DNA from: an uncultured Eubacteriales bacterium | GTDB lineage: Bacteria; Bacillota; Clostridia; Oscillospirales; Oscillospiraceae | Reading direction: 5' to 3' | Assembly: GCA_900546615.1 (NCBI GenBank) | Contig: URDJ01000001.1 | Location: 99,869-163,868 of the forward strand | DNA length: 64,000 nt | In this document: positions 40,449 to 50,324 of the stretch, piece after piece | Numbering within the stretch: the first letter of the stretch is position 1 | Layout: each line of letters starts with the position of its first letter | Translations under genes and position numbers: made by a program | Notes under the pieces: model-generated | Told to the model about the DNA's origin: nothing | Databases searched by the model: none | What the model saw: only the letters and a program-made list of their open reading frames with translations

Positions 40449-42629
40449 TCAGGCGGCGGCGTCGATGATGCGAACCATGACGGTGGCGCCCATGGCGCGG
40501 GTCGCGCTGCCCGCAGGATTGAAAGTGGTGTCGGTCACGCCGGTCATGAGGCCGGTGTCGGTGCAGTAATCGACAGCGGCAAGCGCCCAGCTCGAGACCG
40601 CGTCGGCGTCGGTATAGGCCAGCTCAGGCTCGGTTACCTCGTCGGCGCCCTTGTACTTCATGTAATTGTAGAGGATGACGGCCATCTCCTCCCTCGTCAG
40701 GGTGGACAGCGGCTGATAGCTCGCCTCGCCCCTGCCGGAGACTATGCCGTTGTTATAGGCCCAGAGCACGGCGTTCGCGTAGTAGGCATCGTCATTGCAG
40801 TCCGTGAAGACTTCGGATACCTTGCCCTCGACCTCAGGCTCGCCCTCGAGGCGGTAGAGCATGGTGACAAGCATCGCCCTGTTGACAGAGGTCATCGGGG
40901 AGAACACGCCCTCAGCGGTGCCGTCCATGATGCCCTTCTCATACGCGGTCATGACAGCCTCGTAGTACCACGCGTCCTCAGCAACGTCGGTGAACACGGG
41001 GGCTTCCTCAACTATCGTGATGCGGCCCTGCGGCTCGCCGTACTGCTCGGCGGTGATGACGCCGTTGAGGTTCTCGGTGATGTACTTGAGCAGCATCTCG
41101 TTGTCAACGTAGATCTCGTGCTTCTCGCTGACGATCTCGGCGCCCTTGAACATGGTCATGCCGTCGCCGTAGGCGGTCAGCCAGTAGCTGTGGCAGGCCA
41201 CAGTGTAGATCTTGTCGAGGTCAAGGGCCTCGCCGCCGACCTTGACGTCCTTCACGCGGTACTCGCCGTCAACGGAGGCGAAGTTGCCCTGAGCGTCGGT
41301 CTTGACGGAGCTCTCGATAGTCGCGTCAATGGTATAGGTCAGGCCCGATACATGGGTGAAGCCGCCGGAGAGGCCGGGGTAGGCGGAAGCGCCCATCTCG
41401 AGGCAGTCGAGGATCTGCTGGCCGCTGGCCTTGACGACAGTGGCCATGTTGCCGAAGGTCATGACGTTCAGGATATCCTCAATGGTCACGTCTCCCGCGT
41501 CAATGTCGGCACGGATTCCGCCGCCGTTCATGAGGCCGATGTCGGCGCCCATGACCACGCGGTAAGCATCGGCGACCAGGTCACCGAGGTTGGTCTCACC
41601 GCTGCGAACGGCCCAGCTGCCGTCCTCCTTGGTGGCTACGAGCTTGACCTCGCTCTTCGCAACTACTTCGCTCGTGACTTCCTTGTAGCTGGCTTCGATC
41701 GTGGCAACGAGGTCGGCAACGGTCTGATCCACACCGTCATACTCGCTCACGAGGCTGGCGGTCACAGTGTCGGCAGCGGGATCGATGACGATCTGGCCGA
41801 CGTTGGCGAGCTTGGTACCGGTCTGGTTCAGGACCACATCCTCACCGGCCTTGTTCTTCACGACCTCGCCTGCGATGGTGCTGTGGCTGTGGCCGTCGAT
41901 AAAGGCGTCGATGCCGGTGGTGTTGGCGATCACGTCACGGCTCATCCAGGGAGCGCTCTGCTCATCAACGCCCATGTGACCGATGGCTACGACATAGTTC
42001 GCGCCCTCGGCAATCGCAGCGTCAACGGAGGCCTGGACGGTCGCGTAAAGCTCGTCCTCGCAGAAGCTGTAGATGTAGTTGCCGTTCTCGTCCTGGAAAT
42101 AAGTCGGGGTGGACTTGGTATAGGTCTCAGGGGTGCTGATGCCGACGAAGGCGACCTTGGTCTCGCCGTAGCTGACGACCTTATAGCCCTCAAAGACCGG
42201 CTTCTCAGTCTTGAGGTCTACAAAGTTGCAGGCAAGCACGGTGGCATCGAGCGCGTTGAGGTTCTCGAGAGCCTTAGCCATGCCGTAGTCGAACTCATGG
42301 TTGCCGGGAACGACAAAATCATAGCCGACGGCGTTCATGAGCTGGATGAGATACTCGCCGCTGGACAGGGTGGCCATGGTGGAACCCTGCGAGAAGTCGC
42401 CCGCGTCAACGAGCGTTACGTACTCGGTGCTCTTGAGCAGCTCGTCCTTATAGGCCGCAAGGCCCGCATAGGTGATGCCCTGGTCATAGCCGCCGTGCAC
42501 GTCGTTGGTGTGCAGGATGACGATCTTGCCTGCAAGCTCGTTCTCTGCGGCCGGCTCATCGGCCAGCGCGCCCACGCAAAGCGAGAACACAAGCGCGAGC
42601 ACCAGGAACAGCGATAGCAGTTTTTTCAT
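40449..42629 (-). CDS. Surface 5'-nucleotidase/metallophosphoesterase with SLH repeats
   Basis: This 726-residue secreted enzyme has a signal peptide (cleaved after ~23, AGA-type LCVGALA), a metallophosphatase domain (ILHTNDVHGGYD, DAGDFSQGS, GNHEFDYG, IGHMGV, GHSHS) and a 5'-nucleotidase C-terminal domain (GETNLGDLVADAYR, MNGGGIRADI). Three SLH motifs follow (VFTDVAEDAWYYEAVMTAYE onward, ~560-726) that anchor it to cell-wall polymer. It dephosphorylates extracellular nucleotides for nucleoside and phosphate uptake. The gene follows the purine operon end by 175 bp with its own TATAAT promoter at 42681-42686. Confidence 0.93.
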   Translation of the reverse strand: MKKLLSLFLVLALVFSLCVGALADEPAAENELAGKIVILHTNDVHGGYDQGITYAGLAAYKDELLKSTEYVTLVDAGDFSQGSTMATLSSGEYLIQLMNAVGYDFVVPGNHEFDYGMAKALENLNALDATVLACNFVDLKTEKPVFEGYKVVSYGETKVAFVGISTPETYTKSTPTYFQDENGNYIYSFCEDELYATVQASVDAAIAEGANYVVAIGHMGVDEQSAPWMSRDVIANTTGIDAFIDGHSHSTIAGEVVKNKAGEDVVLNQTGTKLANVGQIVIDPAADTVTASLVSEYDGVDQTVADLVATIEASYKEVTSEVVAKSEVKLVATKEDGSWAVRSGETNLGDLVADAYRVVMGADIGLMNGGGIRADIDAGDVTIEDILNVMTFGNMATVVKASGQQILDCLEMGASAYPGLSGGFTHVSGLTYTIDATIESSVKTDAQGNFASVDGEYRVKDVKVGGEALDLDKIYTVACHSYWLTAYGDGMTMFKGAEIVSEKHEIYVDNEMLLKYITENLNGVITAEQYGEPQGRITIVEEAPVFTDVAEDAWYYEAVMTAYEKGIMDGTAEGVFSPMTSVNRAMLVTMLYRLEGEPEVEGKVSEVFTDCNDDAYYANAVLWAYNNGIVSGRGEASYQPLSTLTREEMAVILYNYMKYKGADEVTEPELAYTDADAVSSWALAAVDYCTDTGLMTGVTDTTFNPAGSATRAMGATVMVRIIDAAA

Positions 42630-42803
42630 GTCTACTCTCCTTTTTTACAATTTAGTTTCATGCCCCTTAAAGGCTACACCATTATACACCAACTGTATTA
42701 AATTGAAAATACACTTACAGAATTTTTCTTGTTAAATCTAATTAAAAGTCCGGCGGCAATTTTATAACGAACTATGATAACGCACAAGGACTGCCGCAGC
42801 GCA

Positions 42804-45800
42804 TTATTTAAAATAGTCCACTCCGCTCTCGAAGACGGGCTGGATGCCGACGTCGGGGATGTTCCGGTAGAGGCCGGGGCCGCTGCGCTCTGTGTGGCCC
42901 ATTTTGCCCAGCACGCGGCCGTCCGGCGAGCATATGGCCTCCACAGCCAGCACCGAGCCGTTCGGGTTCGACTGCACGTCCATCGTCGGCTCGCCCTCGA
43001 GGTCCACGTACTGCGTGGCTATCCTGCCCGTCGCCTCCAGCTCCGCCAGCAGCGGCCCGGGGCAGACGAAACGGCCCTCGCCGTGGGATATGGCCACGGT
43101 GTGGATATCGCCCACCCGGCACCTCGACAGCCAGGGACTCAGGTCCGAGGCCACCCTCGTGCGCACCAGCATGCTCTGGTGGCGGCCTATGGCGTTATAC
43201 GTCAGCGTCGGGCAGTCAGCGTCAGTCTCAACTATGCGCCCGAAAGGCACGAGGCCCAGCTTTATGAGCGCCTGAAAGCCGTTGCAGATGCCCAGCATCA
43301 GCCCGTCGCGCGCATAGAGCAGCTCGTGCACCGCGTCCGTCAGCTTCTGTGAGCGGAAGAAGGCCGCCATCAGCTTTGCGCTGCCGTCCGGCTCGTCGCC
43401 GCCCGAGAAACCGCCGGGCAGGACTATCATCTGGCTGCGCGCTATCGCCTCCGTCACGCGGTCCACGCTCTCGGCGACGTCCACCGGGCTCAGGTTGCGT
43501 ATAACCAGTATCTCCGGCTCCGCGCCCGCCCTCCTTAGCGCGCGCGCCGTGTCGTATTCGCAGTTCGTGCCGGGAAACACCGGGATGAGCGCCCTGGGTT
43601 TTGCCGACTTTATCGCCGGAGAGGGCCTCGACTGCGTGGTAAAGCTCAGCTTGCGGACCCGCTCGTGGCCCTGACCCGGCGCGTCCAGGTTCGGCATCAC
43701 CGGCTCAAGCGTGCCATCCCAGGCCGCCTGCACCGCGGCGAGGTCCACGCTCTGGTCGCCGCAGCTGAAGCTGTAGTCCGCTGTGACAGCGCCTATCGTC
43801 TCGCCCGCCGCGCAGTCCGGCTCCGTCTCGACTATCATGCCGCCGAAGCTCCAGCCGAACAGCCGCCCGGAGGCGAAGTCGGGGCTTATCTCCACGCCCA
43901 GACGGTTGCCGAAGGCCATCTTGCACAGCCCGCCGGCGATACCCTCATTTCCCACAGCCCAGCAGGCGCGCACCTTGCCCGCCCGCATGAGCGCCTCCAC
44001 CTCGTCGAACATCGCGAGCGTCGCCGCCGCGTCGTAAGGGTCGGCGTGGAAATACGCCAGCCTGTCCCCGGCGCGTTTCAGCTCCGGCGTCACCACGTCC
44101 CCGACGCTGCCGCAGGTCACGGCAAAGCTCACCAGCGTCGGCGGCACGTCCATATCCTCAAAGCTGCCGGACATGCTGTCCTTGCCGCCTATCGCCGCAA
44201 CGCCCAGCTCCGTCTGCGCGTCGAGCGCGCCGAGCAGCGCGGCAAAGGGCTTGCCCCAGCGCTCCGCCTCCGTGCGCAGACGCTCGAAATACTCCTGAAA
44301 GCTCATGTACACCCGCTCGTGTCCCATGCCCGAGGCCACGAGCCGCGAGACGCTCTCGACCACGGCGAGATACGCGCCGAGATAGGGACTCTGCTCCGAG
44401 ACGCGCGGCTCGAAGCCGAAGGCCATTGCTGAGCAGGTCGAGGTCTCGCCCATGACGGGCAGCTTCGCTATCATGCTCTGCGCGGGCGTGAGCTGGTATC
44501 TGCCGCCGTAGGGCATGACGACCGTGCCCGCGCCTATCGTGCTGTCGAACCTGCCGCCCAGCCCCTTCCTCGAGCAGACGGAGAGGTCTGACATGAGCGC
44601 CGCGAGCTTCTCGGAGAGCGTTCCCGACACGGCGGGGCTGCGGTCCTCAACACAGGTCTCGGGTATGCTCACGCGCGCGCGCTTTTCGGCCCCGTTGGAT
44701 GCGAGAAATTCCCGGCTGAGGTCGGCGATCGTCTTACCACGCCAGCGCATGCGCAGCCTAGGCTCCGCCGTCACCTGCGCCACGACCGTCGCCTCGAGGT
44801 TCTCCGCCGCCGCGAGGTCGAGGAAGTGCTCCGCGTCCGCGGCGGAGACGACCACCGCCATGCGCTCCTGGCTCTCCGAGATGGCAAGCTCCGTGCCGTC
44901 GAGGCCCTCGTACTTGCGCTGGACCTTATCGAGGTCGATGTCGAGGCCGTCGGCAAGCTCGCCTATGGCCACCGAGACGCCGCCTGCGCCGAAGTCGTTG
45001 CAGCGGCGGATGAGCCGCGTGGCCTCTGGGTCTCTGAACAGGCGCTGCAGCTTGCGCTCCACCGGGGCGTTGCCCTTCTGCACCTCGGCGCCGCAGGTCT
45101 CGAGGCTGTGGAGGCCGTGGGCCTTCGACGAGCCGGTCGCACCGCCGCAGCCGTCGCGCCCCGTGCGCCCGCCGAGCAGTATGACCACATCGCCCGGCTC
45201 CGGGCACTCGCGCACGACGTTATGCTCCGGCGCCGCCGCCACGACCGCGCCTATCTCCATGCGCTTGGCGACGTAGCCGGGGTGGTAAAACTCATCCACC
45301 AGTCCGGTCGCCAGCCCTATCTGGTTGCCGTAGGAGCTGTAGCCCGCCGCGGCGGTAGTCACCAGCTTCCTCTGGGGCAGCTTGCCGGGCAGGGTCTCCG
45401 CCACCGGCGTGAGCGGGTCGCCCGCGCCGGTCACGCGCATCGCCTGATACACATAGGCCCGGCCGGAGAGCGGGTCGCGGATCGCCCCGCCGATGCAGGT
45501 CGCCGCGCCGCCGAAGGGCTCTATCTCCGTCGGGTGGTTGTGAGTCTCGTTCTTGAACATGAGCAGCCACGGCTCATCATGCCCGTCCACGTCCGCCGTC
45601 ACCTTCACCGAGCAGGCGTTTATCTCCTCCGATTCGTCGAGGCCCTTGAGCTGCCCCGTCTTTTTGAGGTATCTCGCACCCAGCGTCGCCAGCTCCATGA
45701 GCGTGAGGGGCTTATTCTCCCGGCCCAGCTCGCGGCGAATTTCAAGGCAGCGCTCATAGGCCCGGCGCACGCGCTCATCCTCTATCCCGACCTCGTCAAT

Positions 45801-46490
45801 GATCGTGCCGAAGGTGGTGTGGCGGCAGTGGTCCGACCAGTAGGTATCCAGCACACGCAGCTCCGTCAGGCTCGGGTCGCGGCCCTCGGCGCGGAAATAT
45901 TCCCGGCAGAACTGCGCGTCGTCCGCGTCCATGGCGAGGCCCATGTCCCGCACGAGGCGCTCGATACCGGCCCTGCCCAGCTCGCGGAAACCATCGAGCA
46001 CCCGAACGTCGGGCGGTTCCGGGTAGTCCTCCCTGAGCGTGGCGCGCTCTGCCAGCGAGGCCTCGCGGCTCTCGACCGGGTTTATGAGGTAGCGCTTTAT
46101 CCTGTCCAGCTCCTCGTCCGTCACATCCCCGTCCAGCAGGTAGACCTTCGCCGTCCTGACGCTCGGCCGCTCGCCCTGCGTCAGCAGCTGCACGCACTCG
46201 GCGCAGGAGTCCGCCCTCTGGTCGAACTGTCCCGGCAGGTACTCGACCGCGAAGACCCGGCCGGCCTCCGGCAGCGTCTCGTGCAGCAGGTCCACCTGCG
46301 GCTCCGAAAACACGACCGGCAGCGCGCGCTCCAGCGTGCGGGCGTCAAGGCCCTCCACGTCGTAGCGGTTAAGCAGCCTCAGCCCGCTCAGGCCCTCAGC
46401 GCCCAGAAGCGTCCGAAGCTCCGAGAGCACGGACTGCGCCTCAACGTCAAAAGGTGACTTTTTCTCGACATATATCCGGCAGACCGCCAT
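42804..46490 (-). CDS. purL: Phosphoribosylformylglycinamidine synthase, fused long form
   Basis: This 1228-residue single-chain FGAM synthase (fourth step of IMP synthesis) has an N-terminal PurS-like region and the ATP-binding PurL domains (SDHCRHTTF, MFKNETHNHPTEIEPFGGAA, PAQSMIAKLPVMG). The C-terminal ~260 residues are a glutamine amidotransferase (PVFPGTNCEYDTARALR, LPGGFSGGDE, nucleophile in MLGICNGFQALIKLG). The fused form is common in Clostridia and Gram-negatives, while Bacillus uses separate PurS, PurQ and PurL. It is the last gene of the operon, 21 bp after purD. Confidence 0.97.
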   Translation of the reverse strand: MAVCRIYVEKKSPFDVEAQSVLSELRTLLGAEGLSGLRLLNRYDVEGLDARTLERALPVVFSEPQVDLLHETLPEAGRVFAVEYLPGQFDQRADSCAECVQLLTQGERPSVRTAKVYLLDGDVTDEELDRIKRYLINPVESREASLAERATLREDYPEPPDVRVLDGFRELGRAGIERLVRDMGLAMDADDAQFCREYFRAEGRDPSLTELRVLDTYWSDHCRHTTFGTIIDEVGIEDERVRRAYERCLEIRRELGRENKPLTLMELATLGARYLKKTGQLKGLDESEEINACSVKVTADVDGHDEPWLLMFKNETHNHPTEIEPFGGAATCIGGAIRDPLSGRAYVYQAMRVTGAGDPLTPVAETLPGKLPQRKLVTTAAAGYSSYGNQIGLATGLVDEFYHPGYVAKRMEIGAVVAAAPEHNVVRECPEPGDVVILLGGRTGRDGCGGATGSSKAHGLHSLETCGAEVQKGNAPVERKLQRLFRDPEATRLIRRCNDFGAGGVSVAIGELADGLDIDLDKVQRKYEGLDGTELAISESQERMAVVVSAADAEHFLDLAAAENLEATVVAQVTAEPRLRMRWRGKTIADLSREFLASNGAEKRARVSIPETCVEDRSPAVSGTLSEKLAALMSDLSVCSRKGLGGRFDSTIGAGTVVMPYGGRYQLTPAQSMIAKLPVMGETSTCSAMAFGFEPRVSEQSPYLGAYLAVVESVSRLVASGMGHERVYMSFQEYFERLRTEAERWGKPFAALLGALDAQTELGVAAIGGKDSMSGSFEDMDVPPTLVSFAVTCGSVGDVVTPELKRAGDRLAYFHADPYDAAATLAMFDEVEALMRAGKVRACWAVGNEGIAGGLCKMAFGNRLGVEISPDFASGRLFGWSFGGMIVETEPDCAAGETIGAVTADYSFSCGDQSVDLAAVQAAWDGTLEPVMPNLDAPGQGHERVRKLSFTTQSRPSPAIKSAKPRALIPVFPGTNCEYDTARALRRAGAEPEILVIRNLSPVDVAESVDRVTEAIARSQMIVLPGGFSGGDEPDGSAKLMAAFFRSQKLTDAVHELLYARDGLMLGICNGFQALIKLGLVPFGRIVETDADCPTLTYNAIGRHQSMLVRTRVASDLSPWLSRCRVGDIHTVAISHGEGRFVCPGPLLAELEATGRIATQYVDLEGEPTMDVQSNPNGSVLAVEAICSPDGRVLGKMGHTERSGPGLYRNIPDVGIQPVFESGVDYFK

Positions 46491-46511
46491 GTTCCGACCT
46501 CCGTTCCGAAT

Positions 46512-47795
46512 TTATCGCCCGGCTGCGAGCGCCCTCGCGCCGATGTCGGCTCTCCTGTGCAGGCCCTCGAAGCTTATCTCGTCCGCCGCGGCATAGGCAC
46601 GCTCCACGGCCTCGGCGAGCGTGTCCCCCGTCGCGGTGACGCCCAGCACACGGCCGCCGTTCGTGTAATACCGACCATCCTCCGCCCGCGTCCCGGCGTG
46701 GAAGACCTCGGCCGGGCCGTCCGGGAGCTGTCCGCCCTCGTCGAGGCCCGATATCGGCAGGCCCTTTTTATAGCCCTTCGGATAGCCGCCCGAGGCCAGG
46801 ATGACGCAGCAGGCCGACTTATCAGACCACTTTATATCCAGCTCGGACAACCTGCCCGCCGCGACAGCCTCCATGATGTCCAGCAGGTCTGTCTCGAGCA
46901 GGGGAAGCACGACCTGCGTCTCCGGGTCGCCGAAGCGGCAGTTGTACTCGATGACCTTCGGGCCGTCCTTCGTCAGCATGAGACCGAAGTACAGGCAGCC
47001 ACGGAAGGTGCGGCCTTCCGCGTTCATCGCCCGCACCGTCGGCAGGAAGATGCGCTCCATGCACTCGCGGGCGACGGTCTCCGTGTAATACGGGTTCGGG
47101 CAGATAGTGCCCATACCGCCGGTGTTCGGGCCGGTGTCCCCGTCGTATGCCCGCTTGTGGTCCATGGATGAGAGCATGGGCACGAGTGTCCTGCCGTCCG
47201 TAAAGGAGAGCACCGAGACCTCAGGGCCTTCGAGATACTCCTCGATGACGAGCCTTGCGCCGCTCTCGCCGAAGACACGCTCCTGCATCGCGGCCCTGAC
47301 CGCGTCCCGTGCCTCGTCCCGCGTCATTGCTACCGTAACGCCCTTGCCGAGCGCCAGCCCGTCGGCCTTCACCACGAGCGGGAGGGGGGCCTTTTCGGCA
47401 TAGGCCATGGCCGCGTCGAAGTCCTCGAATACCTCGTACGCCGCGGTGGGGATGCCGTACTTCTTCATAAGCCCTTTCGCAAAGACCTTACTGCCCTCTA
47501 TTTGCGCGGCCGCCTTCGATGGGCCGAAGACGGGGATGCCGATGTGCTCGAGGGCGTCGGCCATGCCGAGGCAGAGGGGGTCGTCGGGGGTCACGACGGC
47601 GAAATCGGCCTTTACCTCCCGTGCGAGATCCACGGCTCCCTCTATATCCGTCGCGCCCACGGGCACGCAGACCGCGTCTGCGGCGATGCCGCCGTTGCCC
47701 GGCAGGGCGTAGATATCCGACACCTTCGGGTTTTTCCGAAGTGCCCTTATAACAGCGTGCTCACGCCCGCCCGAACCGACAACCAAAATCCTCAT
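46512..47795 (-). CDS. purD: Phosphoribosylamine-glycine ligase
   Basis: This 427-residue ATP-grasp enzyme makes GAR. It has the N-terminal MRILVVGSGGREHAVIRAL, then PDDPLCLGMADAL, LVVKADGLALGKGVTV, DGDTGPNTGGMGTICPNP and FGDPETQVVLPLL. I start at the ATG at 47795, preceded by TTGGAGGCGCGT. The frame continues upstream for 40 codons, but those derive from the palindromic element at 47.8 kb and are not part of the enzyme. Confidence 0.96.
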   Translation of the reverse strand: MRILVVGSGGREHAVIRALRKNPKVSDIYALPGNGGIAADAVCVPVGATDIEGAVDLAREVKADFAVVTPDDPLCLGMADALEHIGIPVFGPSKAAAQIEGSKVFAKGLMKKYGIPTAAYEVFEDFDAAMAYAEKAPLPLVVKADGLALGKGVTVAMTRDEARDAVRAAMQERVFGESGARLVIEEYLEGPEVSVLSFTDGRTLVPMLSSMDHKRAYDGDTGPNTGGMGTICPNPYYTETVARECMERIFLPTVRAMNAEGRTFRGCLYFGLMLTKDGPKVIEYNCRFGDPETQVVLPLLETDLLDIMEAVAAGRLSELDIKWSDKSACCVILASGGYPKGYKKGLPISGLDEGGQLPDGPAEVFHAGTRAEDGRYYTNGGRVLGVTATGDTLAEAVERAYAAADEISFEGLHRRADIGARALAAGR

Positions 47796-47824
47796 ACGCG
47801 CCTCCAAGTCTAAAAGTTTTTTGC

Positions 47825-47942
47825 CCCGCTTTTTACGAATAAAACGAGCAAGCATGGGCGCAGCCCTGAGTGCAGCCCGTTTTATTCGTAAAAAGCGGGT
47901 AGAGTCCAGAGGCAAAGCCTCTGGTCGCCCGCCGCAGCGGGC
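47825..47942. repeat. Palindromic repeat element inside the purine operon
   Basis: A perfect 22-bp inverted repeat (47825-47846 with 47878-47899, 31-nt loop) is followed by two more perfect hairpins, 47906-47924 (8-bp stem, AAA loop) and 47927-47942 (6-bp stem, CGCA loop). There is no T-tract. The three lie in the 157-bp gap between the AICAR transformylase and purD genes and look like a REP/BIME-like mobile palindromic unit. No second copy was seen in this window. Confidence 0.65.
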
Positions 47943-47952
47943 GAAACTCCCC

Positions 47953-49065
47953 TCAGTGATGGAACAGCCGGATCCCCGTAAAACACATCACCATGCCATA
48001 CTTATCCGCCGTCGCAATGACATTGTCGTCACGGATCGAGCCGCCGGGCTGGGCAATGGCCGTGACGCCGCTGCGCGCCGCCCTCTCCACGTTGTCGCCG
48101 AAGGGGAAGAAGGCGTCCGAACCGAGGGCGAGGTCAGTGACCTTCGAGAGCCAGTCCCGTTTCTCGGCCTCCGTCAGCTCCTCACGGATGAAGCGGTCTA
48201 TCTCGTTGTCCCTCTCCGCGCGCTTCATGTCACCGGAAAAGCTCAGCTCCAGCACCTTCGGATGCCGGCGCAGCTGCCAGAGGTCGGCCTTGTCGCCCGC
48301 GAGGCGGGTACAGTGGATGCGGCTCTGCTGGCCCGCGCCCACGCCCACCGTCTGGCCGCCCTTCACGTAGCAGACCGAGTTCGACTGCGTGTACTTGAGC
48401 GTGATGAGCGCCAGCAGCAGGTCGTCCTCCTGCCCGGGCGTAAGCGTCCTGTTTTTCGTCACGATGTTCGTGAGGCAGTCGCGGGTGATGGGCAGGGAAT
48501 TGTAGCCCTGCTCAAAACGGATGCCGAAGATGTCGCGCCGCTCCTGCGGCTTCGGCTCGTAGTCAGGGTCTATCCGCACGACGTTATAATTTCCCCTGCG
48601 CTTCTGCCGGAGTATCTCGAGCGCGCCGGGAGTGTAGTCCGGGGCGATAATGCCGTCGGAGACCTCGGGCAGCAGCAGACGCGCCGCCGTCTCGTCGCAG
48701 GTGTCGGAGAGCGCGGCCCAGTCTCCGTAGGAGCAGAGCCTGTCCGCCCCGCGCGCCCGGGCGTAGGCCGTCGCCACCGGGGACAGCTCGCCCTCGGCGA
48801 AGAAGACGCGCCTGTCCTCGTCAGTGAGCGGCGAGGCTATCGCCGCGCCCGCGGGCGAGACGTGCTTGAAGCTCGCCGCCGCAGGCTTCCCCGTCGCCGC
48901 GCGCAGGGCGCGGACAAGCTGCCAGGAGTTGAGCGCGTCCATGAAGTTAATATAGCCCGGCCTGCCGTTCAGGACCTCCACGGGCAGCTCGGAGCCGTCC
49001 TCCATGTAGAGTCTCGCGGGTTTCTGATTCGGGTTGCAGCCGTATTTCAGCTCTATCTCCTTCAT
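47953..49065 (-). CDS. AICAR formyltransferase (stand-alone PurH C-terminal domain type)
   Basis: This 370-residue AICAR transformylase moves the formyl group of 10-formyl-THF to AICAR. Family signatures include [10 protein letters not shown], the catalytic KHVSPAGAA segment (Lys/His ~67-68), [20 protein letters not shown] (~225-244) and [15 protein letters not shown]. The IMP cyclohydrolase domain of bifunctional PurH is absent. The ring-closing step is instead encoded by the preceding gene, whose start is 1 bp from this one's upstream stop. The pair replaces PurH. Confidence 0.92.
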   Translation of the reverse strand: MKEIELKYGCNPNQKPARLYMEDGSELPVEVLNGRPGYINFMDALNSWQLVRALRAATGKPAAASFKHVSPAGAAIASPLTDEDRRVFFAEGELSPVATAYARARGADRLCSYGDWAALSDTCDETAARLLLPEVSDGIIAPDYTPGALEILRQKRRGNYNVVRIDPDYEPKPQERRDIFGIRFEQGYNSLPITRDCLTNIVTKNRTLTPGQEDDLLLALITLKYTQSNSVCYVKGGQTVGVGAGQQSRIHCTRLAGDKADLWQLRRHPKVLELSFSGDMKRAERDNEIDRFIREELTEAEKRDWLSKVTDLALGSDAFFPFGDNVERAARSGVTAIAQPGGSIRDDNVIATADKYGMVMCFTGIRLFHH

Positions 49066-49737
49066 TTACGCTTCCTCCCCGTACTTGTTGATGATGACTT
49101 CCTCGCCGCCCGCGACGACACATAGCGAGACGCGGTTAGCCTCGTCCAGCGCGGCCCAGAGCCGCTCCGCCAGCTCTCGTGCACCCAGCCCCGGCAGCTT
49201 AGTCTCGACCGGTTCGCCCGAAAAGCTCGGCAGCGGCGAGCCGAAGCCCTCGTAGGTGCTGATGAAATGGCAGATACCGGGGACGTTCTCATACTCGAAG
49301 AAGTACCTGAGGCAGCTTTTCCCCTCGGCGTCCGCGGCCTTGAGTATGCTCAGGCTGTGGCCCGCGGCCGTGTATATGCCGGAGACCCTCGGCGTCCAGT
49401 TGGGGCCGTCCGGCTCGAATGTGCGCGTGCGCAGCGCCGCCGTGAAGTCGCCCATATTATATATGGTATCCGTCTGGTCGCCGTTCGTGACGATGAAGGC
49501 CCCGTCCCGGCTGCGGATGGGATTGTAGATTATGAGGCTCGGGTCGGTCATCTTCGACTCGTCGAAGGCCCGCGTCCTGATGCCGTCGGGCGTCTTCTCG
49601 AAGACGCGGTTGCGGCTGTTCCCGCTCCTGCCCATGATGAAGTAGGCGCACAGCAGGCCCCCGTCCGCGCCCGTGCCGAGCAGGATGCCCCGGCCGGGGT
49701 AGGGCCGCGCTCTCAGGTATTCAAAGATATCCGTCAC
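49066..49737 (-). CDS. purO: IMP cyclohydrolase, PurO (archaeal) type
   Basis: This 223-residue protein matches IMP_cyclohyd (PF07826), the PurO enzyme first described in archaea, which closes FAICAR to IMP. Supporting segments are YPGRGILLGTGADGG at ~13-27, AYFIMGRSGNSRNRVF, NGDQTDTI and DGPNWTPRVSGIY. It overlaps purN by 4 bp and abuts the stand-alone AICAR transformylase gene, which makes the assignment by context strong. It is not homologous to PurH cyclohydrolase. Confidence 0.9.
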   Translation of the reverse strand: MTDIFEYLRARPYPGRGILLGTGADGGLLCAYFIMGRSGNSRNRVFEKTPDGIRTRAFDESKMTDPSLIIYNPIRSRDGAFIVTNGDQTDTIYNMGDFTAALRTRTFEPDGPNWTPRVSGIYTAAGHSLSILKAADAEGKSCLRYFFEYENVPGICHFISTYEGFGSPLPSFSGEPVETKLPGLGARELAERLWAALDEANRVSLCVVAGGEEVIINKYGEEA

Positions 49738-50324
49738 AGCTTTTCGCTCCTTTCAAGCTCCGAGGCCGTAAGCTGCAGCGCCTTCGGCAGCAGCTGCCAC
49801 TCGGCCTGCTCCATGACCCTTCTCTGCAAAAGCTCCGGCGTGTCGCCCGGCAGGACGGGGACGGCCTTTTGCAGGATTATCTCGCCCCCGTCGGGGATCT
49901 CGTTCACGAAATGCACCGTCGCTCCCGTGAGCTTCACGCCCCGCGCCAGCGCCGCCTCATGCACCCGCAGGCCGTAATAGCCGCGCCCGCAGAAGGCCGG
50001 GATGAGGCTCGGGTGGATGTTCAGTATCCGCCGGGGCCATCTCGCCGTGAACTCCGGGCTGAGTATCCGCAGAAAGCCCGCGAGCACTATGAGCCCTATG
50101 CCCCGCGCCGCAAGCTCCGCCTCCAGCTTCGCCTCGAAGTCCTCCGGGCCCAAATACAGCGCCTCGACGCCCGCCTTCCTCGCGCGTTCCAGTGCGTAGG
50201 CGCCCTCCTTGTTCGACACGACGAGGGCTATCTCCGCGTCCGGCAGCTCGCCGCGTGCCGAAGCGTCGAGGAGCGCCTGAAGGTTCGTCCCGCCGCCCGA
50301 GACCAGCACCGCCGTCCTCACCAC
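49734..50324 (-). CDS. purN: Phosphoribosylglycinamide formyltransferase
   Basis: This 196-residue 10-formyl-THF-dependent GAR transformylase has AVLVSGGGTNLQALLDA at the N-terminus, NIHPSLIPAF with the catalytic Asn/His (~107-116), GLRVHEAALARGVKLTGATV and DGGEIILQKAVPV. It overlaps purM by 7 bp and purO by 4 bp. It depends on the Fhs or folate pathway encoded at 6-9 kb for formyl groups. Confidence 0.96.
   Translation of the reverse strand: MVRTAVLVSGGGTNLQALLDASARGELPDAEIALVVSNKEGAYALERARKAGVEALYLGPEDFEAKLEAELAARGIGLIVLAGFLRILSPEFTARWPRRILNIHPSLIPAFCGRGYYGLRVHEAALARGVKLTGATVHFVNEIPDGGEIILQKAVPVLPGDTPELLQRRVMEQAEWQLLPKALQLTASELERSEKL

Noticed and set aside
47796..47915. Forty extra N-terminal codons for PurD
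   Set aside because: They translate the inverted repeat. The ATG at 47795 has TTGGAGG and begins the family's MRILVVGSGGREHA start.
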